The notes beneath the pieces were generated by a model, which ran no database searches, was not told where the DNA came from, and saw only the letters and a list, made by a program, of their open reading frames with translations. Shown here one piece after another: positions 54,730-63,329 of a stretch of DNA of 64,000 nt (the stretch's first letter is position 1; each line of letters starts with the position of its first letter). Source of the stretch: Cellulomonas sp. PhB143 (GTDB taxonomy: Bacteria > Actinomycetota > Actinomycetes > Actinomycetales > Cellulomonadaceae); the NCBI RefSeq assembly GCF_003752595.1, contig NZ_RKIJ01000013.1, positions 1 through 64,000 on the forward strand, given 5' to 3'. Made by a program: the position numbers and the translations under genes.

Positions 54730-55125
54730 GCTGCCCATGGTGCCGAGCCCGCGCGGTGCACGCCAGGCGGTGCTCGATGAGAACGCCGTCGTACACGTCA
54801 CCGGCCTCAGGTCATCCGGGCCACGAGGCGCTCGGCCACGCCGAGAGCCTCCGGAACCGATGGCTTCGATCGCCGCGGTCGGCTGGGAGAGCCTCCGCGT
54901 CCGGCTGACCGACGCCCCGCCGCTCGACCTAGTAGCCAGTTCCTCCGAGACGGCGAAGCAGTCAGGGACGGTGCGCACGGACGACGCGTCCAAAGGACCA
55001 AAATCCCACGTACTGGTACCTGGCCAGACTGGAGCGACGTCGCCGGTGCTGCAACTCCGAGGGTGTGGACATTCGGGTGGACCGGCGCACCATGACGCAG
55101 ATTGCCGCGACGGCCGGAGTGGGCG
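54730..55125. other. Gene-poor boundary region with possible gene remnants
   Basis: No intact gene is supported in these 396 bp. On the minus strand the frame ending at 54807 closes with PSVPEALGVAERLVARMT, which reads like the C-terminus of a lost gene. On the plus strand from 54860, MASIAAVGWESLRVRLTDAP looks gene-like, then decays. The stretch at 54940-55030 is visibly less GC-rich than the flanks. I read it as a worn boundary between core genes and the accessory patch. Confidence 0.4.
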
Positions 55126-55326
55126 TCAGGCGCTGACGCTGGGCGTACGGGAGGCGTCCACGACGTACTTCACGCCATTGAACTCGACCGGCACCCGCTG
55201 ACCTGCGATCCCCCTGGACGCCAGGAGCACGCGCGCGTCACGGGTCGTGATCCCGAGCTTTCGGTCGGCCTTGACACGGGTCTGGGCGGCGTAGACCTGG
55301 GAGGGGGTGATCTTGTAGACCTTCAT
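55126..55326 (-). CDS. Small protein of unknown function (66 aa)
   Basis: Encodes 66 aa, basic, with no membrane helix. MKVYKITPSQVYAAQTRVKA looks like a helix-forming start, and RVPVEFNGVKYVVDASR like a beta hairpin. I do not recognise it. A strong SD (GGAGGAG) lies 2-8 nt before the ATG, inside the end of the preceding gene, and the start overlaps that gene's stop by ATGA. The coupling supports real expression as its partner. Codon bias is weaker than in core genes. Confidence 0.7.
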   Translation of the reverse strand: MKVYKITPSQVYAAQTRVKADRKLGITTRDARVLLASRGIAGQRVPVEFNGVKYVVDASRTPSVSA

Positions 55327-55883
55327 GACTCCTCCGTTCGCTCAGCTGTTTTGCTTTTTCCAGTATCGGTCTCGCCGGTGTCCGTGTCGAGATGACCGGG
55401 CAGGTCCGGCAGCGAGTCGTTGTCGTCGACGACGAAAGCCTTGAGCAGCTCGGCCTCGCCCTTATCAGCCAGAGGGCTGTCGATCAGCATGCGCATCGCG
55501 GCCTCGCCGACCTCCTTGACGTTCGCCTCGCTGCTCAGTGACTTGTCTACGGCCCACTGGGCTCGACGCCACCACTCGCTGCGCCGGTCTGCTTCGTCCC
55601 GCTGTCGCAGCGTGCGCCACGCAATCCACGCTGCCAGCGAGGCAGCGGTGAGCGTCGCGATCGGGGCCAGGTCGTTGATGACCGGTGCCAGCTCGGTCCA
55701 ATTCATGTCGATCGGTGGGTCAACCAATACGACGAACGCCCCCCCGAGGAGTGCCCCCGCCACGACTCGGGCACCAGTCCAGGACCGCACGGTCGTCGCA
55801 CCCGTGCGAAAGCGTTGCCAGGCGGACAACTCAACGTCGTCCGGGGGCACGTCCTCCGCTTCGACCGCGGGGGTCTGCGTCAT
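55323..55883 (-). CDS. Two-helix membrane protein of the accessory patch
   Basis: Encodes 186 aa. Two hydrophobic segments (ARVVAGALLGGAFVVLVDPP; LAPIATLTAASLAAWIAWRT) are separated by a short loop with NWTELAPVIND. The C-terminal half is charged, with QRDEADRRSEWWRRAQWAVD, SNVKEVGEAAMRML-like helical content (ANVKEVGEAAMRMLIDSPLA), and an acidic Thr-rich end. The layout is two membrane helices plus a cytoplasmic helical domain. The ATG 55883 follows AAGGATG; a longer frame exists upstream. Family unknown. Confidence 0.7.
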   Translation of the reverse strand: MTQTPAVEAEDVPPDDVELSAWQRFRTGATTVRSWTGARVVAGALLGGAFVVLVDPPIDMNWTELAPVINDLAPIATLTAASLAAWIAWRTLRQRDEADRRSEWWRRAQWAVDKSLSSEANVKEVGEAAMRMLIDSPLADKGEAELLKAFVVDDNDSLPDLPGHLDTDTGETDTGKSKTAERTEES

Positions 55884-56076
55884 GCGCCACATCCTTGTAG
55901 GCGGGACCACCATCGCGTGCTGATCGAGCAGCCCCTCACCGACTCCAGCGGCACGACCGTGCAAGTCACTCGCGAGACTAGCGCGGAGGGGCGAACTACG
56001 CGGAGGCGTACAGCGCGCTGCACAACGCCCTGCCCGATGGCTGGCGCGTCATCTGGGCCGCGCACATCCGGAGAGT
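55884..56076. other. Possible fragment of a lost rightward gene
   Basis: This 193-bp gap holds no complete gene. On the plus strand, after a TAG at 55979, the open frame reads ANYAEAYSALHNALPDGWR, which has coding-like codons and resembles the opening of NERD- or nuclease-type proteins. It has no start codon and no conserved continuation. It may be the remnant of an exchanged gene. Confidence 0.3.
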
Positions 56077-56613
56077 TCACTGTCTGAATCCCGGAACGAG
56101 GGTCGACGAAGGATCCGGGGTGCCGTCGGTGGCGGTGAAGATTGCGGCGATGCGCGCATCCTGCTCGTCGGTCAGGTCCAATGCCTCGAACTCAGAATGC
56201 GCGATGGCCCACGTTGATTGGACCGACCGCCTTGCGCCAGCGGTCTCATCCCCGTCGGCCGCCGCCGCCAGTAATTCCGACCACGCCTCGAGATGATCGA
56301 CGTAGGCGGCCCGCGCTCCGCTAACAGAGGTGTCCGGGGCCTCGAGCGACCCAGTCTCATGGGCAGCCACTGTGAAGTCGCTGGACATCTCACCTGAGCG
56401 CTGGAGGAACTGCTCGTCGGTGAGGTCGGCGACGTCCTCTAGTTCGGAGTTTAACCGCGCCTCGGTGCTCTCCACGGTCGAGATGAGGTCATCGGCCTCG
56501 TGACGGGCCTCGCTAGCACCGTGCACGGTCCACGCCCAGACGCCCGCGGCAACCATCCCCACGGCGATCAGCGCGAACCAGCGTGTCGTCGGGGGGGCGG
56601 TCGCCGTCCTCAT
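56077..56613 (-). CDS. Single-helix membrane protein with helical exterior domain
   Basis: Encodes 178 aa. A basic start and one membrane helix (RWFALIAVGMVAAGVWAWTV, 11-30) are followed by ~145 acidic helical residues. Heptad-like stretches are ADDLISTVESTEARLNSELE and AAYVDHLEAWSELLAAAADG. The topology is probably N-in, C-out, as in small sensor-like or anchoring proteins. I do not recognise a family. TAATCT lies 6 nt before the ATG and there is no SD, so it is predicted leaderless. Lower GC than its neighbours suggests acquisition. Confidence 0.68.
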   Translation of the reverse strand: MRTATAPPTTRWFALIAVGMVAAGVWAWTVHGASEARHEADDLISTVESTEARLNSELEDVADLTDEQFLQRSGEMSSDFTVAAHETGSLEAPDTSVSGARAAYVDHLEAWSELLAAAADGDETAGARRSVQSTWAIAHSEFEALDLTDEQDARIAAIFTATDGTPDPSSTLVPGFRQ

Positions 56614-56619
56614 CCGGTC

Positions 56620-56625
56620 AGATTA
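56620..56625 (-). promoter_or_regulatory. Leaderless-type -10 for the 178-aa gene
   Basis: On the minus strand TAATCT is followed by GACCGG and the ATG. The pattern fits TANNNT with a 6-nt spacer. There is no SD. The spacer is the same as that of the DUF3099 gene. Confidence 0.55.
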
Positions 56626-56857
56626 GCCCGCAACTCGGCGCTCAATTGCCCGGGGGATGAACTTCACCCCTGATGTTCGGCGTCGGGCTCGGCCGCGATC
56701 CGGGTCGCACGCTTCGCGCCTCTGCTCGCGCTGGTTCCGGGCTCGAACAGTGACGCCGTCGGTCAGCAGTGCGACCTGCACGACTCGGGCCAGCATCGCC
56801 ACAGACAGCGCCTGCCCGGGCGTCCATTGGCGCGCCCGGCGACGGCGCCCGGCCCGG

Positions 56858-56888
56858 TTGACAGGGGCGGACCGGACGCGTGTACTAG
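56858..56888 (+). promoter_or_regulatory. imuA' promoter
   Basis: A perfect -35, TTGACA (56858-56863), is followed after 17 bp by TGTACT (56881-56886); the overlapping TACTAG (56883-56888) is an alternative -10. The SOS box begins 5-7 bp after the -10, covering the transcription start. The rest of the gap from 56614 back to here shows no gene. Confidence 0.7.
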
Positions 56889-56892
56889 AGGT

Positions 56893-56908
56893 TCGAACAG
56901 GTGTTCGA
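56893..56908 (+). promoter_or_regulatory. LexA (SOS) box
   Basis: TCGAAC-AGGT-GTTCGA is a perfect 6-bp inverted repeat and a full match to the actinobacterial LexA consensus TCGAAC(N4)GTTCGA. It sits at the start site of the imuA'-imuB-dnaE2 operon, 54 bp before the imuA' ATG. Confidence 0.93.
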
Positions 56909-56962
56909 ACATGACGAGCTGGACCGGTCGCACCGGCACGCACGATCGCTGGGAGGCACGCG

Positions 56963-57853
56963 ATGACCGTGGTCGACATGCCCGTGGTGCAGCGCACGCC
57001 GGAGGCCGGCGGGCGCGCCCCGGACAGGGCCGCACTGGCCCGCGCCGCACTGCATGCCGTCGAGCGACGCACCGGGGTGCGGGCGGTTCCTGGCCCCGCG
57101 CTGCCGAGGCCAGCGGTGCCTCCGGAGCCGGCCCTCCCGCTGATGCTGCGGCAGGACGCCGGTACCCGGCGCGCCGTCGAGATCCGCCCGAGCGAGGCCG
57201 CCCCGGTCTCCGAGCGCTTCTGGCCCGTCCACCCCGAGCTCGTGCCCCTCCTGCCGCAGGGGGCCCTGCAGCGGGGGACCACCGTCGTCGTCCAGGGGTC
57301 CACGACGCTGCTGCTCTCCCTCGTGGCGCAGGCCTCTACGGCGGGGGCGTGGACGACGCTGCTCGGGCACGAGCGGGTCGGGATGGTCGCGGCGTCCGAC
57401 GCCGGGGTGGTGCTCGAGCGCACCGCGCTCGTGCCCGCCCCGGGCCCCGACGCGGCGGCGGCCGCCGCCGCGCTGATCGACGGGATGGACGTCGTCGTCC
57501 TCGGGCCGCAGGCCGCCCTCGCCGACGCCGACCGGCGGCGCCTGAGCGCACGCGCCCGGGAGCGGGGGAGTCTGCTGGTCTCCGTCGCGCCGTGGCCCGG
57601 GGCGCACGTGGTGCTCACCGCGGGCGCCGGGCGCTGGACCGGTCTCGACCACGGGGCCGGATGGCTGCGCAGCCGGACGCTGCCCGTCGAGCGGGTCGGG
57701 CGCGGGGAGGCCGCCCGCCCCGCACGGTTCGAGGTGCGGCTGCCGCTGGGCCCCCTCGCGCCGGGCCGGGCACCCGGCAGCCTGCCCGAGGGCGGTGCCC
57801 ACGAGGGCGGTGCCCAGGACGGGCGCGCCCCCGGCCTGCGGCTGGTCGGATGA
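56963..57853 (+). CDS. imuA': ImuA'-type mutasome accessory protein
   Basis: Encodes 296 aa. The RecA-like but Walker-poor core has SERFWPVHPELVPLLPQGAL and TTVVVQGSTTLLLSLVAQA (a degenerate P-loop site), and LVSVAPWPGAHVVLTAGAG. ImuA' links ImuB and DnaE2 in the actinobacterial translesion mutasome. The C-terminus is Gly/Pro-rich. GGGAGG lies 6 nt before the ATG. It overlaps imuB by ATGA and lies directly after a LexA box, so it is DNA-damage induced. Confidence 0.9.
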   Translation: MTVVDMPVVQRTPEAGGRAPDRAALARAALHAVERRTGVRAVPGPALPRPAVPPEPALPLMLRQDAGTRRAVEIRPSEAAPVSERFWPVHPELVPLLPQGALQRGTTVVVQGSTTLLLSLVAQASTAGAWTTLLGHERVGMVAASDAGVVLERTALVPAPGPDAAAAAAALIDGMDVVVLGPQAALADADRRRLSARARERGSLLVSVAPWPGAHVVLTAGAGRWTGLDHGAGWLRSRTLPVERVGRGEAARPARFEVRLPLGPLAPGRAPGSLPEGGAHEGGAQDGRAPGLRLVG

Positions 57854-59517
57854 GCGACGCGACCCGCACCGCCGTCCTGTGGGTGCCCGACTGGCCGGTG
57901 GTCGCCGCGATGACGGTCGCGGGCGTCCCCGCCCACACGCCCGCCGCCGTGCTCGGCGGGACGGGCGGCCGCGTCCTCGTCGCCTCCGCGACCGCCCGAG
58001 CGCAGGGCGTGCGACGGGGGATGCTCCGGCGACGGGCCCAGGAGCTCAGCCCCGACCTCGAGGTGCTCGCCGCCGACGACCTGCGCGACGCGCGCGAGTT
58101 CGAGCCGGTCGTCGCCGCCGCAGAGACGGTGGTCGCGGGGCTCGAGATCGCCCGCCCCGGACTCGTCCTGCTGCCCTCGGGCGGCGCGAGCCGCTACCAC
58201 GGCTCGGAGGGCGCCCTCGCCGAGGCGCTCGTCTCGCGGGTCGCGGACCGCACCGGCTACGAGTCCCAGGTCGGCGTCGCCGACGGGATCCTCGCGGCGG
58301 TCCTCGCCGCCCGCGGCGACCGGGTCGTCGCCCCCGGCGGGTCGGCGGCCTACCTCGCGCCCCGGCCGGTCGTCGACCTCGTGCACGCCGCCGCGGGCGG
58401 GGACGTCGAGGTCCGCGCCGTGCAGGACCTGGCGGACCTCCTGGGCCGCCTCGGGGTCCGCAGCCTGGGCGCGCTCGTCGCGCTGCCCGCCACGAGCGTG
58501 CGCTCCCGCTTCGGCGACCTCGGCGTCTGGGCCCGTCGCCTCGCCGCCGGAGCCGACCTGCGCCCCCCGGCCCGCCGGCGGATCGAGCCCGACGTCGCCG
58601 TCGCGGCCGAGCTCGACCCGCCGGCGGAACGGGTCGACGTCGCGGCGTTCGCCGCCCGCCGCCTGGCGCAGGACCTGCACGAGCGGCTCGTGCGGCGCTC
58701 GCTCTCTGCGGGGCGCCTGCGGATCGCCGCCCGCACCGAGGCGGGCGCGGACCTCGAGCGCGTGTGGCGGTGCGGCGACGACGCGATGGGCGGCCTCGAC
58801 GCGACCCGCATCACCGAACGGGTGCGCTGGCAGCTCGAGGGGTGGCTCACCGCCTCCGCGGTCCGCGCCGGGCGCACGACTGGGCGTGGACCCGGCGCCG
58901 GCGCGGGGACGGACGAGCACGCCCACGAGCCCGCACCCGACGAGGACGGCGGGGTCGGGCGGCTCGTGCACCTCGCGATCACGGCCGAGGAGGTCGTCCT
59001 CGCCGGCACGCACCAGCCCCGGCTGTGGGGTGCCTCCAGCGGGGAGGGCGAGCGGGCGCGTCGCGCGCTGGGCCGGGTCCAGGGCCTGCTCGGCGGCGAC
59101 GCGGTGCTCGCCGTGCAGATCCAGGGCGGCCGGGACGCCCGCGACCGCGTGCATCTCGTGCCGTTCGGCGAGCACGCGCCGCCGGAGCGGGACCCCGCCC
59201 TGCCGTGGCCGGGCGGCCTCCCCAGCCCGGCGCCCGCGACCGTGCTGCCCGTGCCGGAGAGCACGACGGTCCTGGACGGCGCGGGCCGGCCCGTCGTCGT
59301 CGACGCCCGCCTGGCGATGAGCGGGCCGCCGGACCGGGTGCGGTGGACGGGGCTGCGCGCGGTGCGGGGCTGGGCCGGGCCGTGGCCCGTCGCCGAACGG
59401 TGGTGGACGCCCTCCCCGCGCCGGCGCGTGTACCTGCAGGTCGTGCTCGACGACGGGTCCGGGCTGCTGCTCGCCGGGACCCAGGGGGAGTGGGTCGTGG
59501 AGGCGCTCTATGACTGA
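57850..59517 (+). CDS. imuB: ImuB, inactive Y-family polymerase-like protein
   Basis: Encodes 555 aa with Y-family palm/finger layout but no catalytic acids. The usual DxDAFF motif is replaced by VLWVPDWPVVAA (near 9-20), and the SxDE segment by LPSGGASRYHGSEGAL. The little-finger region and the ~200-aa C-terminal extension (LPVPESTTVLDGAGRPVVVD, WPVAERWWTP) are kept. ImuB acts as the hub that recruits DnaE2, ImuA' and the beta clamp. No confident clamp motif was identified by eye. It overlaps imuA' and dnaE2. Confidence 0.92.
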   Translation: MSDATRTAVLWVPDWPVVAAMTVAGVPAHTPAAVLGGTGGRVLVASATARAQGVRRGMLRRRAQELSPDLEVLAADDLRDAREFEPVVAAAETVVAGLEIARPGLVLLPSGGASRYHGSEGALAEALVSRVADRTGYESQVGVADGILAAVLAARGDRVVAPGGSAAYLAPRPVVDLVHAAAGGDVEVRAVQDLADLLGRLGVRSLGALVALPATSVRSRFGDLGVWARRLAAGADLRPPARRRIEPDVAVAAELDPPAERVDVAAFAARRLAQDLHERLVRRSLSAGRLRIAARTEAGADLERVWRCGDDAMGGLDATRITERVRWQLEGWLTASAVRAGRTTGRGPGAGAGTDEHAHEPAPDEDGGVGRLVHLAITAEEVVLAGTHQPRLWGASSGEGERARRALGRVQGLLGGDAVLAVQIQGGRDARDRVHLVPFGEHAPPERDPALPWPGGLPSPAPATVLPVPESTTVLDGAGRPVVVDARLAMSGPPDRVRWTGLRAVRGWAGPWPVAERWWTPSPRRRVYLQVVLDDGSGLLLAGTQGEWVVEALYD

Positions 59518-62500
59518 GCGCGCCCGGTACGCCGAGCTGCACGCGCACTCGGCCTTCAGCTTCCTCGACGGCGCGTCCCACCCCGAGGAGCTCGCGGCGG
59601 AGGCCGCCCGGCTCGGCCTGTCGGCGCTCGCGGTGACGGACCACGACGGGCTCTACGGGGTGGTGCGGTTCGCCGAGGCCGCCCGCGCCGTCGGGCTGCC
59701 CACGGTGTTCGGCGCCGAGCTGCACCTGCCCGCGCCGGCGGCCCCCGGGCGGCCCGGGCCCCCGGTGCTCGACCCGCCCACCGGCGTCCCGGACCCCCGG
59801 TCCACGCACCTGCTGGTCCTCGCCCGCGGCCCCCAGGGGTACCGCAACCTCGCGTCGGCCATCGGGACGGCGCACCTGGCGACGGGCACCAAGGGCGCCG
59901 CGGACTACCGGCTCGAGACCCTCGGGGAGCAGGCCGACGGCCAGTGGCTCGTGCTCACCGGCTGCCGCAAGGGGGCGGTGCGCCAGGCGCTCGTCGGCGG
60001 CCCGGTCGTCCCCGGCGGTGGCCCGGCGCCGCGCCTCGACCTCGACGCCGCCCGGCGCGAGGTCGACCGGCTCGTCGACGCGTTCGGCAGCGACAACGTC
60101 GCGGTGGAGATCACCGACGGCGGCGACCCGCGCGACGCCGACCTCTGCGACGCCCTGGCGGAGCTTGCCCGCGAGGCGGGGCTGGCGCTGGTCGCGACCG
60201 GCAACGTGCACTACGCCCGCCCGCGGGACGCCGACCTCGCGGGTGCGCTCGCGGCGGTGCGCGCCCGGTCCTCGCTCGACGCCATGGACGGGTGGCTGCC
60301 GGGGGCCCCGACGGCGCACCTGCGCTCGGCCGAGGAGATGCTCGCGCGGCACCGCCGCCACCCGCAGGCCGTGGCGACGGCAGCCGCGCTGGCGGACGAG
60401 TGCGCGTTCGACCTCGCGCTCGTCGCGCCGGACCTGCCGCCGTACCCCGTGCCGGCCGGCCACGACGAGGCGTCATGGCTGCGCGAGCTCACCTCCCGGG
60501 GCGCCACCGAGCGGTACGGACCCCGGCCGGACGGGAGCGGTCCGGGAACGACCGCTCCCGGAACGGGGGGCCGCCGGGACGCGTGGGCGCAGATCGACCA
60601 CGAGCTGAAGGTCATCACCGACCTGCACTTCCCGGGCTACTTCCTCATCGTCTACGACCTCGTCGAGTTCTGCCGCGTGCGCGGGATCCTCGCCCAGGGC
60701 CGCGGCTCGGCCGCGAACTCCGCGGTCTGCTACGCCCTCGGGATCACCGCCGTTGACGCCGTGCGCCACGGCCTCCTGTTCGAGCGGTTCCTCGCGCCCG
60801 AGCGGGACGGCCCGCCGGACATCGACGTCGACATCGAGTCCGCGCGCCGCGAGGAGGTCATCCAGCACGTCTACGAGCGGTTCGGTCGCACGCACGCCGC
60901 ACAGGTCGCGAACGTCATCTCCTACCGCCCGCGCTCCGCGGTCCGCGACGCCGCGCGGGCGCTGGGCCACGACGTCGGCCAGCAGGACGCCTGGGCCGGG
61001 TCGATCGAGCGCTGGGGCTCGCTGCGGGGACCGGACCCGACGAGCCCGGCCGCCGACCGCGCGGCGAAGCAGACCGCGATCCGCTCGAGGACGGCGGTCA
61101 AGGACGAGGAGGTGGCGGCGCTGTGGGGGCCACCGGTGCCCACGGCGGACGGCCACGACGTCGTCCCCGCCCACGCCCCGCCGTCGGCCGCCGAGGACGG
61201 CGAGATCCCCGAGCCGGTCCTCGACCTCGCCGAGCGGTTCCTGCGCCTGCCCCGGCACCTGGGCATCCACTCCGGCGGCATGGTGATGTGCGACCGCCCG
61301 GTGATCGAGGTGTGCCCGGTCGAGTGGGCGCGCATGGAGGGCCGCACGGTCCTGCAGTGGGACAAGGAGGACTGCGCCGACGCGGGCCTCGTGAAGTTCG
61401 ACCTGCTGGGCCTCGGCATGCTCACCGCGATCCGCCTCGCGTTCGAGGCGGCCGCGGAGCACGAGGGCGTGGAGCTTACGCTGCACGGCCTGCCCGACGA
61501 CGACCCCGCGGTCTACGACCTGCTGTGCGCGGCGGACACGGTGGGGGTGTTCCAGGTCGAGTCGCGCGCCCAGATGTCGACCCTGCCGCGTCTGCGGCCG
61601 CGCTGCTTCTACGACATCGTCATCGAGGTCGCGCTCATCCGCCCCGGCCCGATCCAGGGCGGCTCCGTCCACCCGTACATCGACCGGCACGCCGGGCGCG
61701 AGCCGGTCACCTACCTGCACCCGCTGCTCGAGCGCTCGCTCGCCAAGACCCTGGGCGTGCCGCTGTTCCAGGAGCAGCTCATGCAGATGGCGATCGACGT
61801 CGCCGACTTCACGCCGTCCGAGGCCGACCGGCTGCGCCGTGCGATGGGGTCCAAGCGGTCGGTCGAGCGCATGGACGCCCTGCACGCCCGGCTCATGGCG
61901 GGCATGGCGGACAACGGGATCCCGCCCGAGGTGGGCGAGCAGATCTTCGACAAGCTCAAGGCGTTCGCCGACTTCGGGTTCCCGGAGTCCCACGCGTACT
62001 CGTTCGCCTACCTCGTCTACGCGAGCTCGTGGCTCAAGGTCCACCACCCGGCCGCGTTCTACGCCGGCCTGCTCGCGGCGCAGCCCATGGGCTTCTACTC
62101 GCCGCAGTCGCTCGTCGCCGACGCGCGCCGGCACGGGCTCACGGTGCTGCGCCCGGACGTGAACGCGTCCGCGGTGCTCGCCGCCGTCGAGCGGCTCCCG
62201 GGCTCCGTGGACCCGCCGCGGGGCTCGCGGGAGCCGGCGGCGCCCGACGGCGTACCCCACCCGGACCGCGGCCTCGCCGTGCGCCTCGGGCTGGCGAGCG
62301 TGCGCGGGGTGGGGGAGCCGGTCGCCGAGCGCGTCCTGGCGGCGCGGCGGCGCGACGCGGAGGGCGCCCCGCTGCCGGCCGGGGCGCCGGACCGCCCGTT
62401 CGCAGACCTGCGCGACCTCGTCCGCCGCGTCGACCTGAGCACCGCCCAGCTCGAGGCGCTCGCGACCGGCGGCGTGCTCGCGCCGCTCGGCGTGGACCGG

Positions 62501-63010
62501 CGCGAGGCACTGTGGGCCGCGGGGGCGCTCGCCCAGGAGGGGCCGGACACCCTGGCGGGGGTGAGCGTCGGGGTCGAGGCCCCGACGCTGCCGGGGATGT
62601 CCGAGGTCGAGGAGGCGGTCGCGGACGTGTGGGCGACCGGGGTGTCCACCGAGTCCTACCCCACGCAGTTCGTGCGCGAGGGGCTGGCGGCCGCCGGGGT
62701 GGTCACGGTGGCGCAGGCCTTCGCCCACGAGCCGGGCCGGCGCGTCGCGGTGGGCGGCGTGGTCACGCACCGCCAGCGACCCGGGACGGCCGGGGGAGTG
62801 ACGTTCCTGTCGCTGGAGGACGAGACCGGCATCCTCAACGTCGTCTGCTCGCCGGGCCTGTGGCAGCGGTTCCGGGGCGTCGCCCGCCGGTCGGCCGCGA
62901 TGGTGGTCCGGGGCCGGCTCGAGCGGGCCGACGGCGCGACGAACCTCGTCGCGGAGCACCTCGCCCCGCTCTCGCTGCAGGTGGCGACGACGTCGCGCAA
63001 CTTCCGCTGA
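59510..63010 (+). CDS. dnaE2: Error-prone DNA polymerase DnaE2
   Basis: Encodes 1166 aa. The PHP domain opens YAELHAHSAFSFLDGASHPE. The C-family palm Asp residues are in GPPDIDVDIESARREEVI (near 435) and a second in FDLLGLGMLTAIR (near 625). A helix-hairpin-helix/OB part follows, with GRRVAVGGVVTHRQRPGTAG near 1075. It is ~1166 aa, as usual for DnaE2 rather than DnaE1. It carries out mutagenic synthesis across lesions with ImuA'/ImuB. The start overlaps imuB by 8 bp. Confidence 0.95.
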   Translation: MTERARYAELHAHSAFSFLDGASHPEELAAEAARLGLSALAVTDHDGLYGVVRFAEAARAVGLPTVFGAELHLPAPAAPGRPGPPVLDPPTGVPDPRSTHLLVLARGPQGYRNLASAIGTAHLATGTKGAADYRLETLGEQADGQWLVLTGCRKGAVRQALVGGPVVPGGGPAPRLDLDAARREVDRLVDAFGSDNVAVEITDGGDPRDADLCDALAELAREAGLALVATGNVHYARPRDADLAGALAAVRARSSLDAMDGWLPGAPTAHLRSAEEMLARHRRHPQAVATAAALADECAFDLALVAPDLPPYPVPAGHDEASWLRELTSRGATERYGPRPDGSGPGTTAPGTGGRRDAWAQIDHELKVITDLHFPGYFLIVYDLVEFCRVRGILAQGRGSAANSAVCYALGITAVDAVRHGLLFERFLAPERDGPPDIDVDIESARREEVIQHVYERFGRTHAAQVANVISYRPRSAVRDAARALGHDVGQQDAWAGSIERWGSLRGPDPTSPAADRAAKQTAIRSRTAVKDEEVAALWGPPVPTADGHDVVPAHAPPSAAEDGEIPEPVLDLAERFLRLPRHLGIHSGGMVMCDRPVIEVCPVEWARMEGRTVLQWDKEDCADAGLVKFDLLGLGMLTAIRLAFEAAAEHEGVELTLHGLPDDDPAVYDLLCAADTVGVFQVESRAQMSTLPRLRPRCFYDIVIEVALIRPGPIQGGSVHPYIDRHAGREPVTYLHPLLERSLAKTLGVPLFQEQLMQMAIDVADFTPSEADRLRRAMGSKRSVERMDALHARLMAGMADNGIPPEVGEQIFDKLKAFADFGFPESHAYSFAYLVYASSWLKVHHPAAFYAGLLAAQPMGFYSPQSLVADARRHGLTVLRPDVNASAVLAAVERLPGSVDPPRGSREPAAPDGVPHPDRGLAVRLGLASVRGVGEPVAERVLAARRRDAEGAPLPAGAPDRPFADLRDLVRRVDLSTAQLEALATGGVLAPLGVDRREALWAAGALAQEGPDTLAGVSVGVEAPTLPGMSEVEEAVADVWATGVSTESYPTQFVREGLAAAGVVTVAQAFAHEPGRRVAVGGVVTHRQRPGTAGGVTFLSLEDETGILNVVCSPGLWQRFRGVARRSAAMVVRGRLERADGATNLVAEHLAPLSLQVATTSRNFR

Positions 63011-63030
63011 CCGGCGGGCGCCCGCGCCGC

Positions 63031-63306
63031 TTGCGAGCACGCGGGCGTCTGCGACGGTGGAGGTGGTCCAGCAGCAGGCCGTTTCCCCACGCCGGCTCCG
63101 ACCCGGCGGCCCAGCCCGCGGCTGGGAGCTTCGACCTCATCTCGCTCCAGTACCACTCGCTCAAGGCCGGGCCCGACTACGGCCAGTACGTGCGCGACGC
63201 CCGCAACGCCGGCAAGGAGGACATCGCCGGCTTCTTCGAGAAGGTCATGGCGGAGGACTCCGAGCGTGCGAAGCAGTGCCACACCTTCCTCACCGACCTG
63301 TCCTGA
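63031..63306 (+). CDS. Small conserved helical protein
   Basis: Up to 91 aa from a TTG. The last ~58 residues (SFDLISLQYHSLKAGPDYGQ, then VRDARNAGKEDIAGFFEKVM and EDSERAKQCHTFLTDLS) look like a real soluble helical protein. I recall similar short hypothetical proteins in actinobacteria. The N-terminal 30 residues are Arg/Pro-rich and no ATG or GTG lies in frame, so the start is unsure; a frameshift or unusual start is possible. It follows dnaE2 by 20 bp. Function unknown. Confidence 0.5.
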   Translation: MRARGRLRRWRWSSSRPFPHAGSDPAAQPAAGSFDLISLQYHSLKAGPDYGQYVRDARNAGKEDIAGFFEKVMAEDSERAKQCHTFLTDLS

Positions 63307-63329
63307 CGGCGTTCCGGCCGCTCTCCGCC

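Noticed and set aside
57850-59517. ImuB as an active Y-family polymerase
   Set aside because: The catalytic acids of the DxDAFF and SxDE motifs are missing.
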